Assembly (NCBI GenBank): GCA_949282255.1
Contig: CASDPA010000001.1
Location: 186,001 to 250,000 of the forward strand
Direction: 5' to 3'
DNA: 64,000 bases
Source: an uncultured Spirochaetales bacterium
Lineage (GTDB): Bacteria > Spirochaetota > Spirochaetia > Sphaerochaetales > Sphaerochaetaceae
This document shows, piece by piece, positions 1 through 8,970 of the stretch; position 1 is the stretch's first letter, and every line of letters starts with the position of its first letter. Below the pieces are notes generated by a model. It was given only the letters and a program-made list of their open reading frames with translations. It searched no databases and had not been told where the DNA came from. A program made the position numbers and the translations under genes.

Positions 1-1131
1 GTTGTTCTGATCGGAACAGCCCATGTCTCCTCTGGAAGTGTGGAGCTTGTGCAAGAAACGATAGAAAAGGAAAATCCGGACAGGATATGCATTGAACTGG
101 ACAATTCCAGGATGAAGAGCAAAAGCGAAGGCAGTTCCTGGAAAGATATGGATATAAGAAAGGTCATAAGGGATGGAAAAGGATTCTTTCTGCTGGCAAA
201 TACCGCTCTGGCATCTTTCCAAAAACGGATGGGAAACCAGACTGGAATCACACCCGGGGATGAAATTCTGAAGGCGGCATCGATAGCAAAAGAAAAAAAC
301 ATTCCACTCTCTCTGTGCGACAGGGAGATCCAGACCACATTCAAAAGAGCTTGGGCAAAAAGCAGCATTTGGAACAAATGCAAGCTTCTTGCAACCCTGA
401 TTTCAGCTGCATTCTCCAATGAAACACTGACTGAAGAGGAGCTTGAAGAGCTAAAGAAGCAGGACACATTGGAAAGCATGATGAATGAAATTGCAAAGGA
501 ACTGCCGACTGTAAAGGAAGTCCTGATTGATGAAAGAGACCGTTATCTTGCCACAAGTGTCTACCAGGCAGAAGGGAAAAAGAAGGTTGTGGTTATCGGA
601 GCCGGACATACAAACGGAATTATCAAGACCCTTGGAAAACTTGAAAGCGGAGAAATCGGAACCGATATAAATGAAATCAATTCCATTCCCAAGGCAAAAC
701 CATGGGGAAAGATCGCATCATACATCATCCCCTCTCTCATAATACTTCTGGTAATACTGGGAATAGTAAATACAGGCTGGGATCAAGGTATAAGGATGTT
801 CTTATATTGGATGGCCGCGTGTGCGCTTTCGACGGGCATATTTTCAATCCTTGCACTAGCTCATCCACTGAATATTCTCCTTAGTGCTGTCACCGCACCA
901 TTTTTTGCTTTGAATCCTGTACTTGGGATAGGTATGCTTGCAGGTGTTTTGGAGGCCACCTTCCGAAAACCGAAAGTAAGGGATTTTGAAGGAATAAACG
1001 ATGATGCGACATCCCTAAAAGGATGGTATAAGAATAGAATCCTGCATGCTCTTTTAGTGTTTTTGCTTTCAAGTATAGGAAGCATGATTGGAACATTCAT
1101 CGCTTTCCCAATGTTGATATCCCATTTATAA
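1..1131 (+). CDS. TraB/PrgY-family membrane protein, 5' end cut by the window
   Basis: The reading frame is open from base 1, so the start lies outside the window; 376 residues are visible. The first residues contain the GTAHVS signature of the TraB/PrgY family, followed by a conserved ERDRYLA segment and a VVIGAGHTNG motif. The C-terminal third, from about visible residue 230, has four or five hydrophobic segments that should anchor the protein in the membrane. TraB homologues such as enterococcal PrgY are implicated in limiting peptide pheromone activity, and the fold resembles metal-dependent hydrolases. The substrate here is unknown. A hairpin terminator follows the stop. The family call is firm; the role is not. 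Confidence 0.8.
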   Translation, partial: VVLIGTAHVSSGSVELVQETIEKENPDRICIELDNSRMKSKSEGSSWKDMDIRKVIRDGKGFFLLANTALASFQKRMGNQTGITPGDEILKAASIAKEKNIPLSLCDREIQTTFKRAWAKSSIWNKCKLLATLISAAFSNETLTEEELEELKKQDTLESMMNEIAKELPTVKEVLIDERDRYLATSVYQAEGKKKVVVIGAGHTNGIIKTLGKLESGEIGTDINEINSIPKAKPWGKIASYIIPSLIILLVILGIVNTGWDQGIRMFLYWMAACALSTGIFSILALAHPLNILLSAVTAPFFALNPVLGIGMLAGVLEATFRKPKVRDFEGINDDATSLKGWYKNRILHALLVFLLSSIGSMIGTFIAFPMLISHL

Positions 1132-1141
1132 AAACGAAATA

Positions 1142-1169
1142 AAGGAAGCCAAAAAGCTTCCTTCTATTT
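1142..1169. terminator. hairpin terminator between the TraB-family gene and radA
   Basis: An 8-bp stem (AAGGAAGC with GCTTCCTT) closes a six-base loop, followed by a short T-rich stretch on the plus strand. It lies between two convergent genes and could serve both. Confidence 0.7.
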
Positions 1170-1206
1170 TTATCAAATTCATTAATTAGCAACACTAACT
1201 AAATAA

Positions 1207-1222
1207 TGTTTCATGTGAAACA
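1207..1222. promoter_or_regulatory. parS-like site, one pair of changes in the centre
   Basis: The 16-bp palindrome TGTTTCATGTGAAACA differs from the bacterial parS consensus TGTTTCACGTGAAACA only at the centre. It lies just downstream of radA, about 3.3 kb from parAB. Confidence 0.65.
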
Positions 1223-1232
1223 TTTTGCCAAC

Positions 1233-2591
1233 TCATATCAAAAAGGCACTCTTAATAGCTGTCTTTATACTTTTAACTGCTATAAGCCCTTCATCGCTTC
1301 TTATGGTCTTTGCATATGGAGCAACAACTTTCTTAAAGCCCAAGTCCCTGGAGGCTTTCATCTTTCTTTCCATGAAAGGAACATTCCGTACCTCTCCGGC
1401 GAGAGAAAGTTCTCCGAAAGAAACCAAAGAACCAGGCAAGTTGCGATTGATCTTAGAGCTATACAAAGCAAGAGCAAGAGGAAGTTCAATGGATACATCA
1501 TTAAGTTTGACTCCTCCTGCAACATTCACATAAATGTCCTGGTCTGTAAGCCGTAAGCCTACATGACGTTCCAGAATTGCAGCAACCCTTGAAACCCTGG
1601 CATTATCCACCTTATCCGAATAGATACGCTGCAAACCGCTTTTTGCAGGAACGACAAGAGCCTGGATCTCAACAACGAAAGTACGTGAGCCTTCCACAAT
1701 ACTTGTGAAAGCAATCCCAGGTGGCAATTCATCCTCTCCCCTTGAAGATAAGAAAACCTCTGTAGGATCTTTTAATCCATGGAGTCCCTTGGAATCCATT
1801 TCAAACAATCCAATTTCATCAACAGAGCCAAAACGATTCTTCACAGCTCGTAAAAGTCTTATACCATTCTCTGCTGTTTCAAAATAAAGAACGGTATCAA
1901 CCATATGCTCAACTATTTTGGGTCCTGCAATATTTCCATCTTTTGTAACATGTCCAACAAAGAATATTGAAGATCCTATTTTCTTTGCCATCATGGATAA
2001 AGACAGACAACAGGCACGAACCTGATTGGGAGAGCCTTGCAGAGACGCCACAGAGGCCGTAGAAAGCGTTTGAAGACTGTCGACCACAATAACTCTCGGC
2101 TTAAGCTTTTCAATCGTTTGTTCGAGCATTTCAAGCCGTGTATCGCAATATATGAAAATATTTGAAAGCGGAAGGCCTAATCTCTCCCCTCTCTGCCTGA
2201 CCTGCCCCGGGGATTCCTCACCGGAAACATATAAAACATCATTATTCAGAGAAAGATATGACAGCATTTCAAGCATCAATGTACTTTTACCAATCCCAGG
2301 ATCTCCACCTATCAACACCGAGGAGGGAACCATAACTCCTCCCCCAAGAACCCGGTCCAATTCATCATATCCACTGGCCAATCTGACCGCAGAATCGGAA
2401 GAAACTTCCTCTAACCTCTTGATTGAAGAATCTATAACATTTGATACGTTTTTTGTCCCGGTTTTCTTTTCCGGGACAAAAGACTCCTCTTCAAAAGAAT
2501 TCCAAGAACCACACTCTGGGCACCTTCCCGCCCATTTGCTTTCTGTATGACCACATTCGGAACATACATATCTTAGCTGAATATCTTTCAT
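1233..2591 (-). CDS. radA: DNA repair protein RadA (Sms)
   Basis: RadA is a RecA-like ATPase that helps process branched recombination intermediates. The 452-residue protein has the expected order: an N-terminal C4 zinc finger (CSECG then CPECG, about residues 10-30), a RecA-type core with Walker A GGDPGIGKST near residue 95, the RadA-specific KNRFG motif near residue 252, and a C-terminal Lon-like domain. The start ATG lies only 4 bases after the stop of the immunophilin gene, so the two are probably translated as one operon. No Shine-Dalgarno is evident, which fits translational coupling. Length and motifs are normal. Confidence 0.95.
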   Translation of the reverse strand: MKDIQLRYVCSECGHTESKWAGRCPECGSWNSFEEESFVPEKKTGTKNVSNVIDSSIKRLEEVSSDSAVRLASGYDELDRVLGGGVMVPSSVLIGGDPGIGKSTLMLEMLSYLSLNNDVLYVSGEESPGQVRQRGERLGLPLSNIFIYCDTRLEMLEQTIEKLKPRVIVVDSLQTLSTASVASLQGSPNQVRACCLSLSMMAKKIGSSIFFVGHVTKDGNIAGPKIVEHMVDTVLYFETAENGIRLLRAVKNRFGSVDEIGLFEMDSKGLHGLKDPTEVFLSSRGEDELPPGIAFTSIVEGSRTFVVEIQALVVPAKSGLQRIYSDKVDNARVSRVAAILERHVGLRLTDQDIYVNVAGGVKLNDVSIELPLALALYSSKINRNLPGSLVSFGELSLAGEVRNVPFMERKMKASRDLGFKKVVAPYAKTIRSDEGLIAVKSIKTAIKSAFLI

Positions 2592-2595
2592 TGTA

Positions 2596-3546
2596 TCAGA
2601 AACTTAACAGCTCGACCTCAAAGATAAGATAGGAATTGGGTGGAATGACTCCTGGATATCCATACTCACCATAGCCAAGCTCAGGAGGAATGATAAGAGT
2701 GCGCTTTTCTCCCTTACTCATAGTCTGCAAAGCCTCATTCCACCCTTCAATGACTTGTCCGATCTTGAATGTAGCCGGCTCATCACGGGCAATTGAAGAA
2801 TCAAAAACTTTTCCGTTTAATAAGTACCCCTGATAATGCACAGTCACATCCTGTCCATATTTTGGTGATTTCTTACCATCCCCTTCCTTTTGTACCACAT
2901 ACATCAGGCCAGAAGGTGTTGTCTTCGCTTCTGGATATCTATTCCTGATTTCGACAAGAATCTTCTTTTTAGCTTCTTCAATCGCTGCAGCCTGTTTCTT
3001 TTCAACATTTTCGACATAATCGCTGAACGCTTGACCAGAAGTATCGAAAGCTTCGGCATCGGATCCGACTCTGATGATTTTTACAGAATTGATCCTATCA
3101 CCCTGTTCAATCTTATCAACAATCTTCTGTCCTTCGACAACATGTCCAAAAACAGTATGCTTGCCATCCAGCCAAGGGGTAGCAACATGTGTAATGAAGA
3201 ATTGGCTTCCGTTCGTATTTGGCCCTGCATTTGCCATGGATAATACACCAGGCCCTGAATGCTTCAAACTTGGATCAAACTCATCTGGAAAGCGATATCC
3301 AGGACCACCGGTACCGTCACCTTTAGGACAACCACCTTGGATCATAAAATCCTTGATAACTCTATGAAAGGATAAGCCATCATAAAAAGGCTCTCCCTTA
3401 TCTTCCATGTTTAGCTCTCCCTCTGCCAAGCCAATGAAGTTACAAACAGTCATTGGACATTTTTTATATTCCAATGACAGGAGAATTTCTCCCTTTGAAG
3501 TGTCAAATAATGCGTAAATACCATCTTTTAAGTTGTTAGTATCCAT
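2596..3546 (-). CDS. dual-family immunophilin: cyclophilin-FKBP fusion peptidyl-prolyl isomerase
   Basis: Residues about 8-165 form a cyclophilin domain ([13 protein letters not shown], then FFIT and a conserved tryptophan in [12 protein letters not shown]). A charged helical linker of about 45 residues (about 165-210) leads to an FKBP domain at about 210-316 ([31 protein letters not shown]). Both domains catalyse proline isomerisation in protein folding. No signal peptide is visible, so the protein is probably cytoplasmic. Cyclophilin-FKBP fusions of this order are known from Treponema and Flavobacterium. A clear AAGGAA ribosome site precedes the ATG. The gene sits directly upstream of radA. 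Confidence 0.93.
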   Translation of the reverse strand: MDTNNLKDGIYALFDTSKGEILLSLEYKKCPMTVCNFIGLAEGELNMEDKGEPFYDGLSFHRVIKDFMIQGGCPKGDGTGGPGYRFPDEFDPSLKHSGPGVLSMANAGPNTNGSQFFITHVATPWLDGKHTVFGHVVEGQKIVDKIEQGDRINSVKIIRVGSDAEAFDTSGQAFSDYVENVEKKQAAAIEEAKKKILVEIRNRYPEAKTTPSGLMYVVQKEGDGKKSPKYGQDVTVHYQGYLLNGKVFDSSIARDEPATFKIGQVIEGWNEALQTMSKGEKRTLIIPPELGYGEYGYPGVIPPNSYLIFEVELLSF

Positions 3547-3570
3547 ATGAATTCCTTATATTATATATAA

Positions 3571-4536
3571 TTATTCTTCAAATAAATCAGCTCCATCACT
3601 CAAAAAAGAATAAATCCTTTCCAATTCTTTTTGACTTCGGAATCGAATTTGCAGCTTACCGCGGTTCAGCGTACCCTTTATTTCAACTTTAGCACCTAAC
3701 GCTGTAACAAATTTCTCTTCAACATAGGAAATTTCTTGGTCTTTCTTTATTTCCTTCTTTTTTTGTATGACTTTTCTTCCCTTGTTATATTCCTCAGCCA
3801 AAGATTCTGCCTCTCTGACGCTTAATTCCTGCTCAACAATTTTATTTCTTAATAAAACCTGATCTGACGGATTTACAAGAGAAAGGATTGCTCTGGCATG
3901 GCCTGCCGTCAACAAACCTGAAATGAGATCATCCTTTATATTATCAGGAAGAGAAAGCAATCTCATCGTATTCGCTACAGCAGACCTGGATTTACCGACT
4001 CTTTGAGCTACTTCTTCTTGGGTATATCCGGTCTTCTGAATGAGATACTGATATGCGAAAGCTTCTTCTATTGAGTTTAGATTCTCACGCTGCACATTCT
4101 CAATTAAAGAAACTTCAATTCTATTCTGCTCATTAAGGTTTCTGACAATAACAGGAATCTCAGAAAGCCCTGCCATTAAAGAAGCCTTATATCTGCGCTC
4201 GCCTGCAATGATGGAGTATTTTCCTGGAGCATATTCTTCAACAATCAGCGGTTGAATAACTCCTTGATTTTTTATTGACTCAGCCAACTCTTTCAAAGTT
4301 TCCTCGTCAAAAGACTTCCTTGGTTGATTAATATTAGGAGTTACAACCGAAATAGGAACACTTAATATCTTATCTCCCGTATCCTTTTCAACGATATCCA
4401 GTTCAGATGCAGAATATGGAATATCCTTAGTTTGAAGAGTTGTAGAAATTACATTATCAATTTGGGCATCGTAGTCAAATCCGGATAAAAGGGAGCCCAT
4501 ACCTTTTCCCAATCCATGTTTTTTCTCACCAGGCAC
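3571..4536 (-). CDS. parB: chromosome partitioning protein ParB (Spo0J)
   Basis: ParB binds parS, loads SMC and spreads as a CTP-dependent clamp. I place the start at a GTG so that the protein begins VPGEKKHGLGKGMGSLL, matching the usual GLGKGMG N-terminus. An AAGGAGG ribosome site lies 9 bases upstream, inside parA, and the genes overlap by 11 bases; an upstream ATG would add 22 residues unlike the family. The ParB/Srx core has the INQPRK and IAGERRYKA motifs, followed by a helix-turn-helix (YTQEEVAQRVGKSRSAVANTMRLLSLP) and a C-terminal dimerisation domain. Two perfect parS sites lie about 1.1-1.5 kb away. Confidence 0.95.
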   Translation of the reverse strand: MPGEKKHGLGKGMGSLLSGFDYDAQIDNVISTTLQTKDIPYSASELDIVEKDTGDKILSVPISVVTPNINQPRKSFDEETLKELAESIKNQGVIQPLIVEEYAPGKYSIIAGERRYKASLMAGLSEIPVIVRNLNEQNRIEVSLIENVQRENLNSIEEAFAYQYLIQKTGYTQEEVAQRVGKSRSAVANTMRLLSLPDNIKDDLISGLLTAGHARAILSLVNPSDQVLLRNKIVEQELSVREAESLAEEYNKGRKVIQKKKEIKKDQEISYVEEKFVTALGAKVEIKGTLNRGKLQIRFRSQKELERIYSFLSDGADLFEE

Positions 4537-5287
4537 GAGATACCACCTCCTTGGCAAAAGCTTGATATGCTTTACAACCTGCATTCGATTTATCATAGAC
4601 ATTTATTGGTAAACCATGGCTAGGCGCTTCAGAAAGACGTACAGAACGTGGAATAATTGTTTTAAAAACCAAATCCTTAAAATAACCAGAAACATCATCA
4701 ACAACATCCTGATTTAGCAATGTACGCTTACTATACATGGTAAATAAAATACCCATTATATTAAGCTCTGGATTCAAGCTTTTTTTTACGTTGGTTATGG
4801 TTCTCATCAAAAGATTCAACCCTTCCATTGCCATGTATTCACACTGAAGGGGAATAATGACATAATCAGCCCAAACCAATGCATTCATGGTTTCCAATCC
4901 CAAAGCAGGAGGACAATCCAAAAGAATGAAATCGAATTGATTATCCAAATCTCTTAAAGAGTGTTTCAGATAAAATTCTCGATTATCTTCATCTACAAGT
5001 TCTATGGATAAGCCTGCAGTATCGACAGAACCTGGAATCAAATAAAGATTTTGTACAATTGTAGGCTGTACAGCATCCACTGCACTCTTTTGCCCAACAA
5101 CAACCTGATAGATGCTGGCTTTTCTACTATCTCCTGTCACAGCTCCAGTAAGATTCGATTGAGAATCGAAATCAATTAAAAGAACTTTATACCCCATCTC
5201 AGCCAGACAAGAGCCAAGATTAACACAAGTAGTAGTCTTACCAACACCTCCTTTTTGATTAAAGAAGATGATTTTATGAGCATTCAT
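4526..5287 (-). CDS. parA: chromosome partitioning ATPase ParA (Soj)
   Basis: ParA is a Walker-type ATPase that moves ParB-parS complexes over the nucleoid. The 253-residue protein has the deviant Walker A motif KGGVGKTT at residues 12-19, IDFDSQ near residue 39 and FILLDCPP near residue 120. It is the first gene of a parA-parB pair that overlaps by 11 bases. No Shine-Dalgarno precedes the ATG; a good -10 box ends exactly six bases before it, so the mRNA is predicted to be leaderless. Confidence 0.95.
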   Translation of the reverse strand: MNAHKIIFFNQKGGVGKTTTCVNLGSCLAEMGYKVLLIDFDSQSNLTGAVTGDSRKASIYQVVVGQKSAVDAVQPTIVQNLYLIPGSVDTAGLSIELVDEDNREFYLKHSLRDLDNQFDFILLDCPPALGLETMNALVWADYVIIPLQCEYMAMEGLNLLMRTITNVKKSLNPELNIMGILFTMYSKRTLLNQDVVDDVSGYFKDLVFKTIIPRSVRLSEAPSHGLPINVYDKSNAGCKAYQAFAKEVVSRAW

Positions 5288-5293
5288 AATTTT

Positions 5294-5322
5294 AATATAA
5301 GTAATTAATAAATCTTTGTCGA
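5294..5322 (-). promoter_or_regulatory. promoter of parA, predicted leaderless
   Basis: TCGACA, 17-base spacer, TATATT, then AAAATT and the parA ATG. Normal spacing puts transcription start at the A of the start codon. Confidence 0.7.
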
Positions 5323-5338
5323 CAAATTTCTGTTAAAC

Positions 5339-5367
5339 TTGACCTATGTAAACACATAAAGTATATT
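5339..5367 (+). promoter_or_regulatory. promoter of the NifU-like gene
   Basis: TTGACC, 17-base spacer, TATATT. The spacer holds an inverted repeat (TATGT-aaac-ACATA) that could be an operator. It is divergent from the parA promoter, with the -35 boxes 16 bases apart. Confidence 0.7.
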
Positions 5368-5390
5368 TTAGATGCGGAGGAAGCAGCTAT

Positions 5391-5624
5391 ATGGAAGAAA
5401 AAATCAAGGATGCAATCAATGCAATTCGCCCTGCTCTGCAAAACGACGGTGGAGATATCGAGTTCATAAGAGTGGAAGGAAAGAATGTATATGTCAGATT
5501 AGTTGGTGCATGCGCCGGCTGTCCAATGAGTCAAATCACACTTTCAAATGGTGTTCAAAGATATGTCAGAGAAGTAGTTGATCCAGAATTAGTTATAATC
5601 AACGAAAATGCTCCAGCTTTTTGA
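5391..5624 (+). CDS. NifU C-terminal-domain Fe-S cluster carrier protein
   Basis: A 77-residue single-domain protein of the NifU-C/Nfu type. The CAGC motif (residues 44-47) provides the two cysteines that bind a [4Fe-4S] cluster at a dimer interface for transfer to target proteins. GGAGGAA precedes the ATG at a suitable distance, and a consensus promoter lies upstream. The gene is monocistronic, ended by a strong terminator. Which Fe-S proteins it serves cannot be told, although the window encodes several (serine dehydratase, glutamate synthase, endonuclease III). Confidence 0.9.
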   Translation: MEEKIKDAINAIRPALQNDGGDIEFIRVEGKNVYVRLVGACAGCPMSQITLSNGVQRYVREVVDPELVIINENAPAF

Positions 5625-5651
5625 CAATAATAAAACAACTCCTTACAAAAG

Positions 5652-5682
5652 TATCCAGCCTAACAAGCTGGATATTTTTTTG
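5652..5682 (+). terminator. terminator of the NifU-like gene, abutting parS
   Basis: An 8-bp stem (TATCCAGC with GCTGGATA), a 7-base loop and eight T. The T tract runs into the parS site that begins at 5681. Confidence 0.85.
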
Positions 5683-5696
5683 TTTCACGTGAAACA
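5681..5696. promoter_or_regulatory. parS site, perfect consensus
   Basis: TGTTTCACGTGAAACA, a perfect 16-bp palindrome identical to the canonical ParB binding site. Confidence 0.93.
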
Positions 5697-6395
5697 TCAA
5701 AAAAAAGACAAAACTAAAAAAGAACATAAGAAGCCTATTTAACAGTATATAAATATTTATTCTATAATTTATCCTTTATCCAGATAAAAATATCCTATTG
5801 AATAGAATAAATAAGTACCAATAAGTGTATTGAAACATAGTAACACAAGATAATTTTAAAATATATATTTTATTTCAGTATAATAAAATCAATCACTTAA
5901 TTAAAATGCTTTTTACTGAAAAAATTTTAAAACATACAGAACTAAGTATTATAAAAATTACCTTTTACAGATTTTGAAATTTAAATTATAAGTATTGTAC
6001 ACTTCTGTTTCACGTGAAACATTTTAAATCCACAAATTGAAAAAACAAAAATAATTAAGTTATCAATCAATTGTTCTTTATTAAAGCTTCGAATAAATTT
6101 TATTCATATCTGTGTTCTTCCTTTGTTAGTATCTGTTTCACTAAAAACCCCATTTAAGCGCGTGAAATAAAGGTTTTTTTAATCGGATTCTATATATAGA
6201 AACATTTTCATGTGAATATCATGCTCCATTTTTACCTATTAAATAGGGTAGTTTTTTTTGTTTATCTTGAGCTTAATATTGTTTTATTTTTCTAAAAAAA
6301 CAGGATTCTTATCAAATTTTTATTATTCAATGAGTTTTCAATAAAAAATGAACCTGATTCATAAAAAAAGATTCCTAAACATTCATTTTGATATA
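5697..6395. other. gene-free AT-rich centromere-like spacer
   Basis: About 700 bases with no credible ORF between the NifU-like gene and gyrA. The stretch is very AT-rich, with runs of A and T, and holds one perfect parS plus a parS half site (TGTTTCAC near 6134). I see no promoter, tRNA or structured RNA I would defend. It looks like the centromere region flanking parAB. Confidence 0.5.
6006..6021. promoter_or_regulatory. parS site, perfect consensus
   Basis: A second TGTTTCACGTGAAACA, 325 bases from the first and in the same intergenic region. Confidence 0.93.
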
Positions 6396-6421
6396 AAAAT
6401 AGCCCATGCTAGGCATGGGCT
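6393..6421 (-). terminator. terminator of the gyrBA operon
   Basis: A 9-bp stem (AGCCCATGC with GCATGGGCT), three-base loop, followed on the minus strand by a T-rich tract just after the gyrA stop. Confidence 0.8.
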
Positions 6422-6439
6422 GTAAATGAAACTACAAGA

Positions 6440-8959
6440 TTACTCTTCAGAATTCGTCATTCCTGCTGTTGTTTCCACAACATTTCCAGAATCATCAAAT
6501 TCATCCTCAACATCTTCCTGATATCCAGTGATTGCCATGGCATTAATCGAGTCTCCAGCCTTTTTAAAGGCAGCAACCTTAACACCACGGGCACTTCTTC
6601 CTTGAGTGGAAACGTCTTTACAATGAACTCTGATAGCCTGACCTTTCTTTGTAATGAAGATCACATCACAATCATCATCAACAGCAAAGGCATCGACAAT
6701 ACCGTTTTCTCCTTTTTCAATTGTATAAATCTTTTGACCCATAGTGCCTCTGCCATGGTTCATGAATTCATTGAAGAGAACCTGCTTGCCTTTACCTTTT
6801 TCGGTAATCATAAGGATTTTCTTTCCTTCTTCAACCTTTACAAGCCCAACAAGCTCATCTTCTCCCATAAGTTTGATACCACGGACACCATGAGTGCTTC
6901 TTCCCATTGTCCTGACAGAGCTGGCTGTGGTTCTAAGTCCCTTGCCGTCTTTTGTAACAAACATCACATCATCTTCTTCTGCAACGAAAATAGATTTTGC
7001 AAGTTCATCACCTTCATCAAGAATGATAGCTTTAACACCCTTAACCTTTGCATTGATGAAATCATTCAGTCGGACCTTTTTAGAAACTCCATACTTGGTT
7101 CCCATCAGAATATACTTATCTTCAGAGAATTCAGAGAAAGAGATTATTGATGTAATCTTTTCATTGTTATCAATCTGCAATACGCTCTTAACGCTTGTAC
7201 CTTTTCCTGTTTTTGTATTCTCCGGAATATCGAAAGCCTTCACATAATACGCCTTGCCAAAATTGGAGATGAAAAGAATATAGTCATGACTGTTGCAGAT
7301 AAATAGATGTTGAACAAAATCATTATCAACAAGCTTTGCTCCGATTGTTCCTTTTCCACCTCTTTTCTGAGCTCTATACTCATCAATTGGTATTCTCTTT
7401 GCGAAGCCTTTGTTGGTAATGGAAATGACTACCTCTTCCTTCTTGATGAAATCCTCAGGTGAAGCATCCTCAAGTTCCCGTTCATTGATCTCGGTTCTTC
7501 TTCTATCCCCATAAGTTTCACCAATCTTTTTCAATTCATCTTTAACGACACCAAGAATCTTCCTTTCATCTGCAAGAAGTTCTTTATAATACTGTATCTT
7601 TACTTCAAGATCGGCAAGTTCCTGAAGAATCTTCTCTGTTTCCAGATGAGAAAGCCGACCAAGTTTCATATCAATGATGGCATCAGCTTGAACTTGAGTA
7701 AGGCTAAATCGCTTCTGAAGCTCAAGAGAGGCTATCGTATTATCTTCAGACTCCTTGATGATCCTAATAACCTCATCAATATTGTCAAGACCGATTTTAA
7801 GACCTTCCAAGATATGAGCCCGTTCTTCAGCCTTTTTCAGATCATACCTGGTTCTTCTTTCAACAACCTCTTTTCTATGATCTACGTAGGCAACGAGCAT
7901 TTCCTTCAAATTGAACAGCTTTGGAGCTCCATTATATAGGGCCAGATTATAAATATTGAAGTTGGACTGCAAAGGAGTTCTTGTGAAAAGCATATTCAAA
8001 ACAATATTTGGAACAGCATCCTGTTTGAGCTCTATAACAATCCTGATGCCGTCACGTCCAGATTCATCCCTGACAGCACTGATACCTTTTATTATTTCAT
8101 CCTTTCTCAGCTCATCAATTTTCTTGACAAGTTCGCTCTTGTTTACCTGATAAGGTATTTCAGTAAATACGATCCTATCATGACCTCTGTCATTCTCTTC
8201 TATCTCGTATTTGCTCCTGATTACAACCTTTCCCTTTCCAGTAGTATAGGCATCAAATATTCCCTTTTTGCCGCATATAATACCATAAGATGGGAAATCA
8301 GGACCTTTGATATACTCCATAAGCTCGGGAATGGTTATATCAGGGTTGTCGATCAAAGCTGAAATACCATCTATGACCTCACCTAAATTATGAGGAGCAA
8401 GATTGGTAGCCATACCTACAGCAATACCACTTGATCCATTCACCAGAAGGAATGGAAAAGCTGAAGGCAAAACCGAAGGTTCTTTAAGCGATTCATCATA
8501 ATTTGGGCCAAAATCGACAGTATCCTTACCAATATCAGCAAGCATTTCTTCGCCTAAACGGCTTAATTTTGCCTCCGTATAACGCATTGCTGCAGGAGGA
8601 TCTCCATCAATACTTCCAAAGTTACCCTGAGGCTTGACCACAGGATAACGCAAAGAGAAATCCTGTCCCAAACGCACAAGCGCATCATAAACAGACGCAT
8701 CACCATGAGGATGATACTTACCGAGTACATCACCAACAACACGTGCACATTTCTTTGTCTGAGATGTGGATTTCAATCCTATATCCCACATATCATATAG
8801 GATTCTTCTATGTACCGGCTTAAGACCATCCCTCACATCCGGAAGCGCTCTGGATACGATGACGGACATCGCATAATTCAGATAGCTTGTCCTCATTTCG
8901 GTTGAAAGATCTGCTTGTATGACCTTACCGAGATGTTCTTCCTGTATGTTATCGTCCAT
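6440..8959 (-). CDS. gyrA: DNA gyrase subunit A
   Basis: The breakage-reunion subunit of gyrase, 839 residues, of normal length. Motifs include the N-terminal [20 protein letters not shown], the active-site AMRYTEAKL containing the catalytic tyrosine, and the GyrA box QKRGGKG at about residues 528-534, which marks gyrase rather than topoisomerase IV. Six beta-propeller repeats and an acidic tail follow. In the quinolone-resistance region the sequence is [12 protein letters not shown], so the residue matching E. coli Ser83 is alanine. A strong AAGGAAGG site precedes the ATG. It lies 11 bases downstream of gyrB in one operon. Confidence 0.97.
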   Translation of the reverse strand: MDDNIQEEHLGKVIQADLSTEMRTSYLNYAMSVIVSRALPDVRDGLKPVHRRILYDMWDIGLKSTSQTKKCARVVGDVLGKYHPHGDASVYDALVRLGQDFSLRYPVVKPQGNFGSIDGDPPAAMRYTEAKLSRLGEEMLADIGKDTVDFGPNYDESLKEPSVLPSAFPFLLVNGSSGIAVGMATNLAPHNLGEVIDGISALIDNPDITIPELMEYIKGPDFPSYGIICGKKGIFDAYTTGKGKVVIRSKYEIEENDRGHDRIVFTEIPYQVNKSELVKKIDELRKDEIIKGISAVRDESGRDGIRIVIELKQDAVPNIVLNMLFTRTPLQSNFNIYNLALYNGAPKLFNLKEMLVAYVDHRKEVVERRTRYDLKKAEERAHILEGLKIGLDNIDEVIRIIKESEDNTIASLELQKRFSLTQVQADAIIDMKLGRLSHLETEKILQELADLEVKIQYYKELLADERKILGVVKDELKKIGETYGDRRRTEINERELEDASPEDFIKKEEVVISITNKGFAKRIPIDEYRAQKRGGKGTIGAKLVDNDFVQHLFICNSHDYILFISNFGKAYYVKAFDIPENTKTGKGTSVKSVLQIDNNEKITSIISFSEFSEDKYILMGTKYGVSKKVRLNDFINAKVKGVKAIILDEGDELAKSIFVAEEDDVMFVTKDGKGLRTTASSVRTMGRSTHGVRGIKLMGEDELVGLVKVEEGKKILMITEKGKGKQVLFNEFMNHGRGTMGQKIYTIEKGENGIVDAFAVDDDCDVIFITKKGQAIRVHCKDVSTQGRSARGVKVAAFKKAGDSINAMAITGYQEDVEDEFDDSGNVVETTAGMTNSEE

Positions 8960-8970
8960 AAAAACCTTCC

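Noticed and set aside
6120-6200. A fourth parS near 6134 (TGTTTCAC half)
   Set aside because: Only half of the palindrome is present; the other arm is unrelated.
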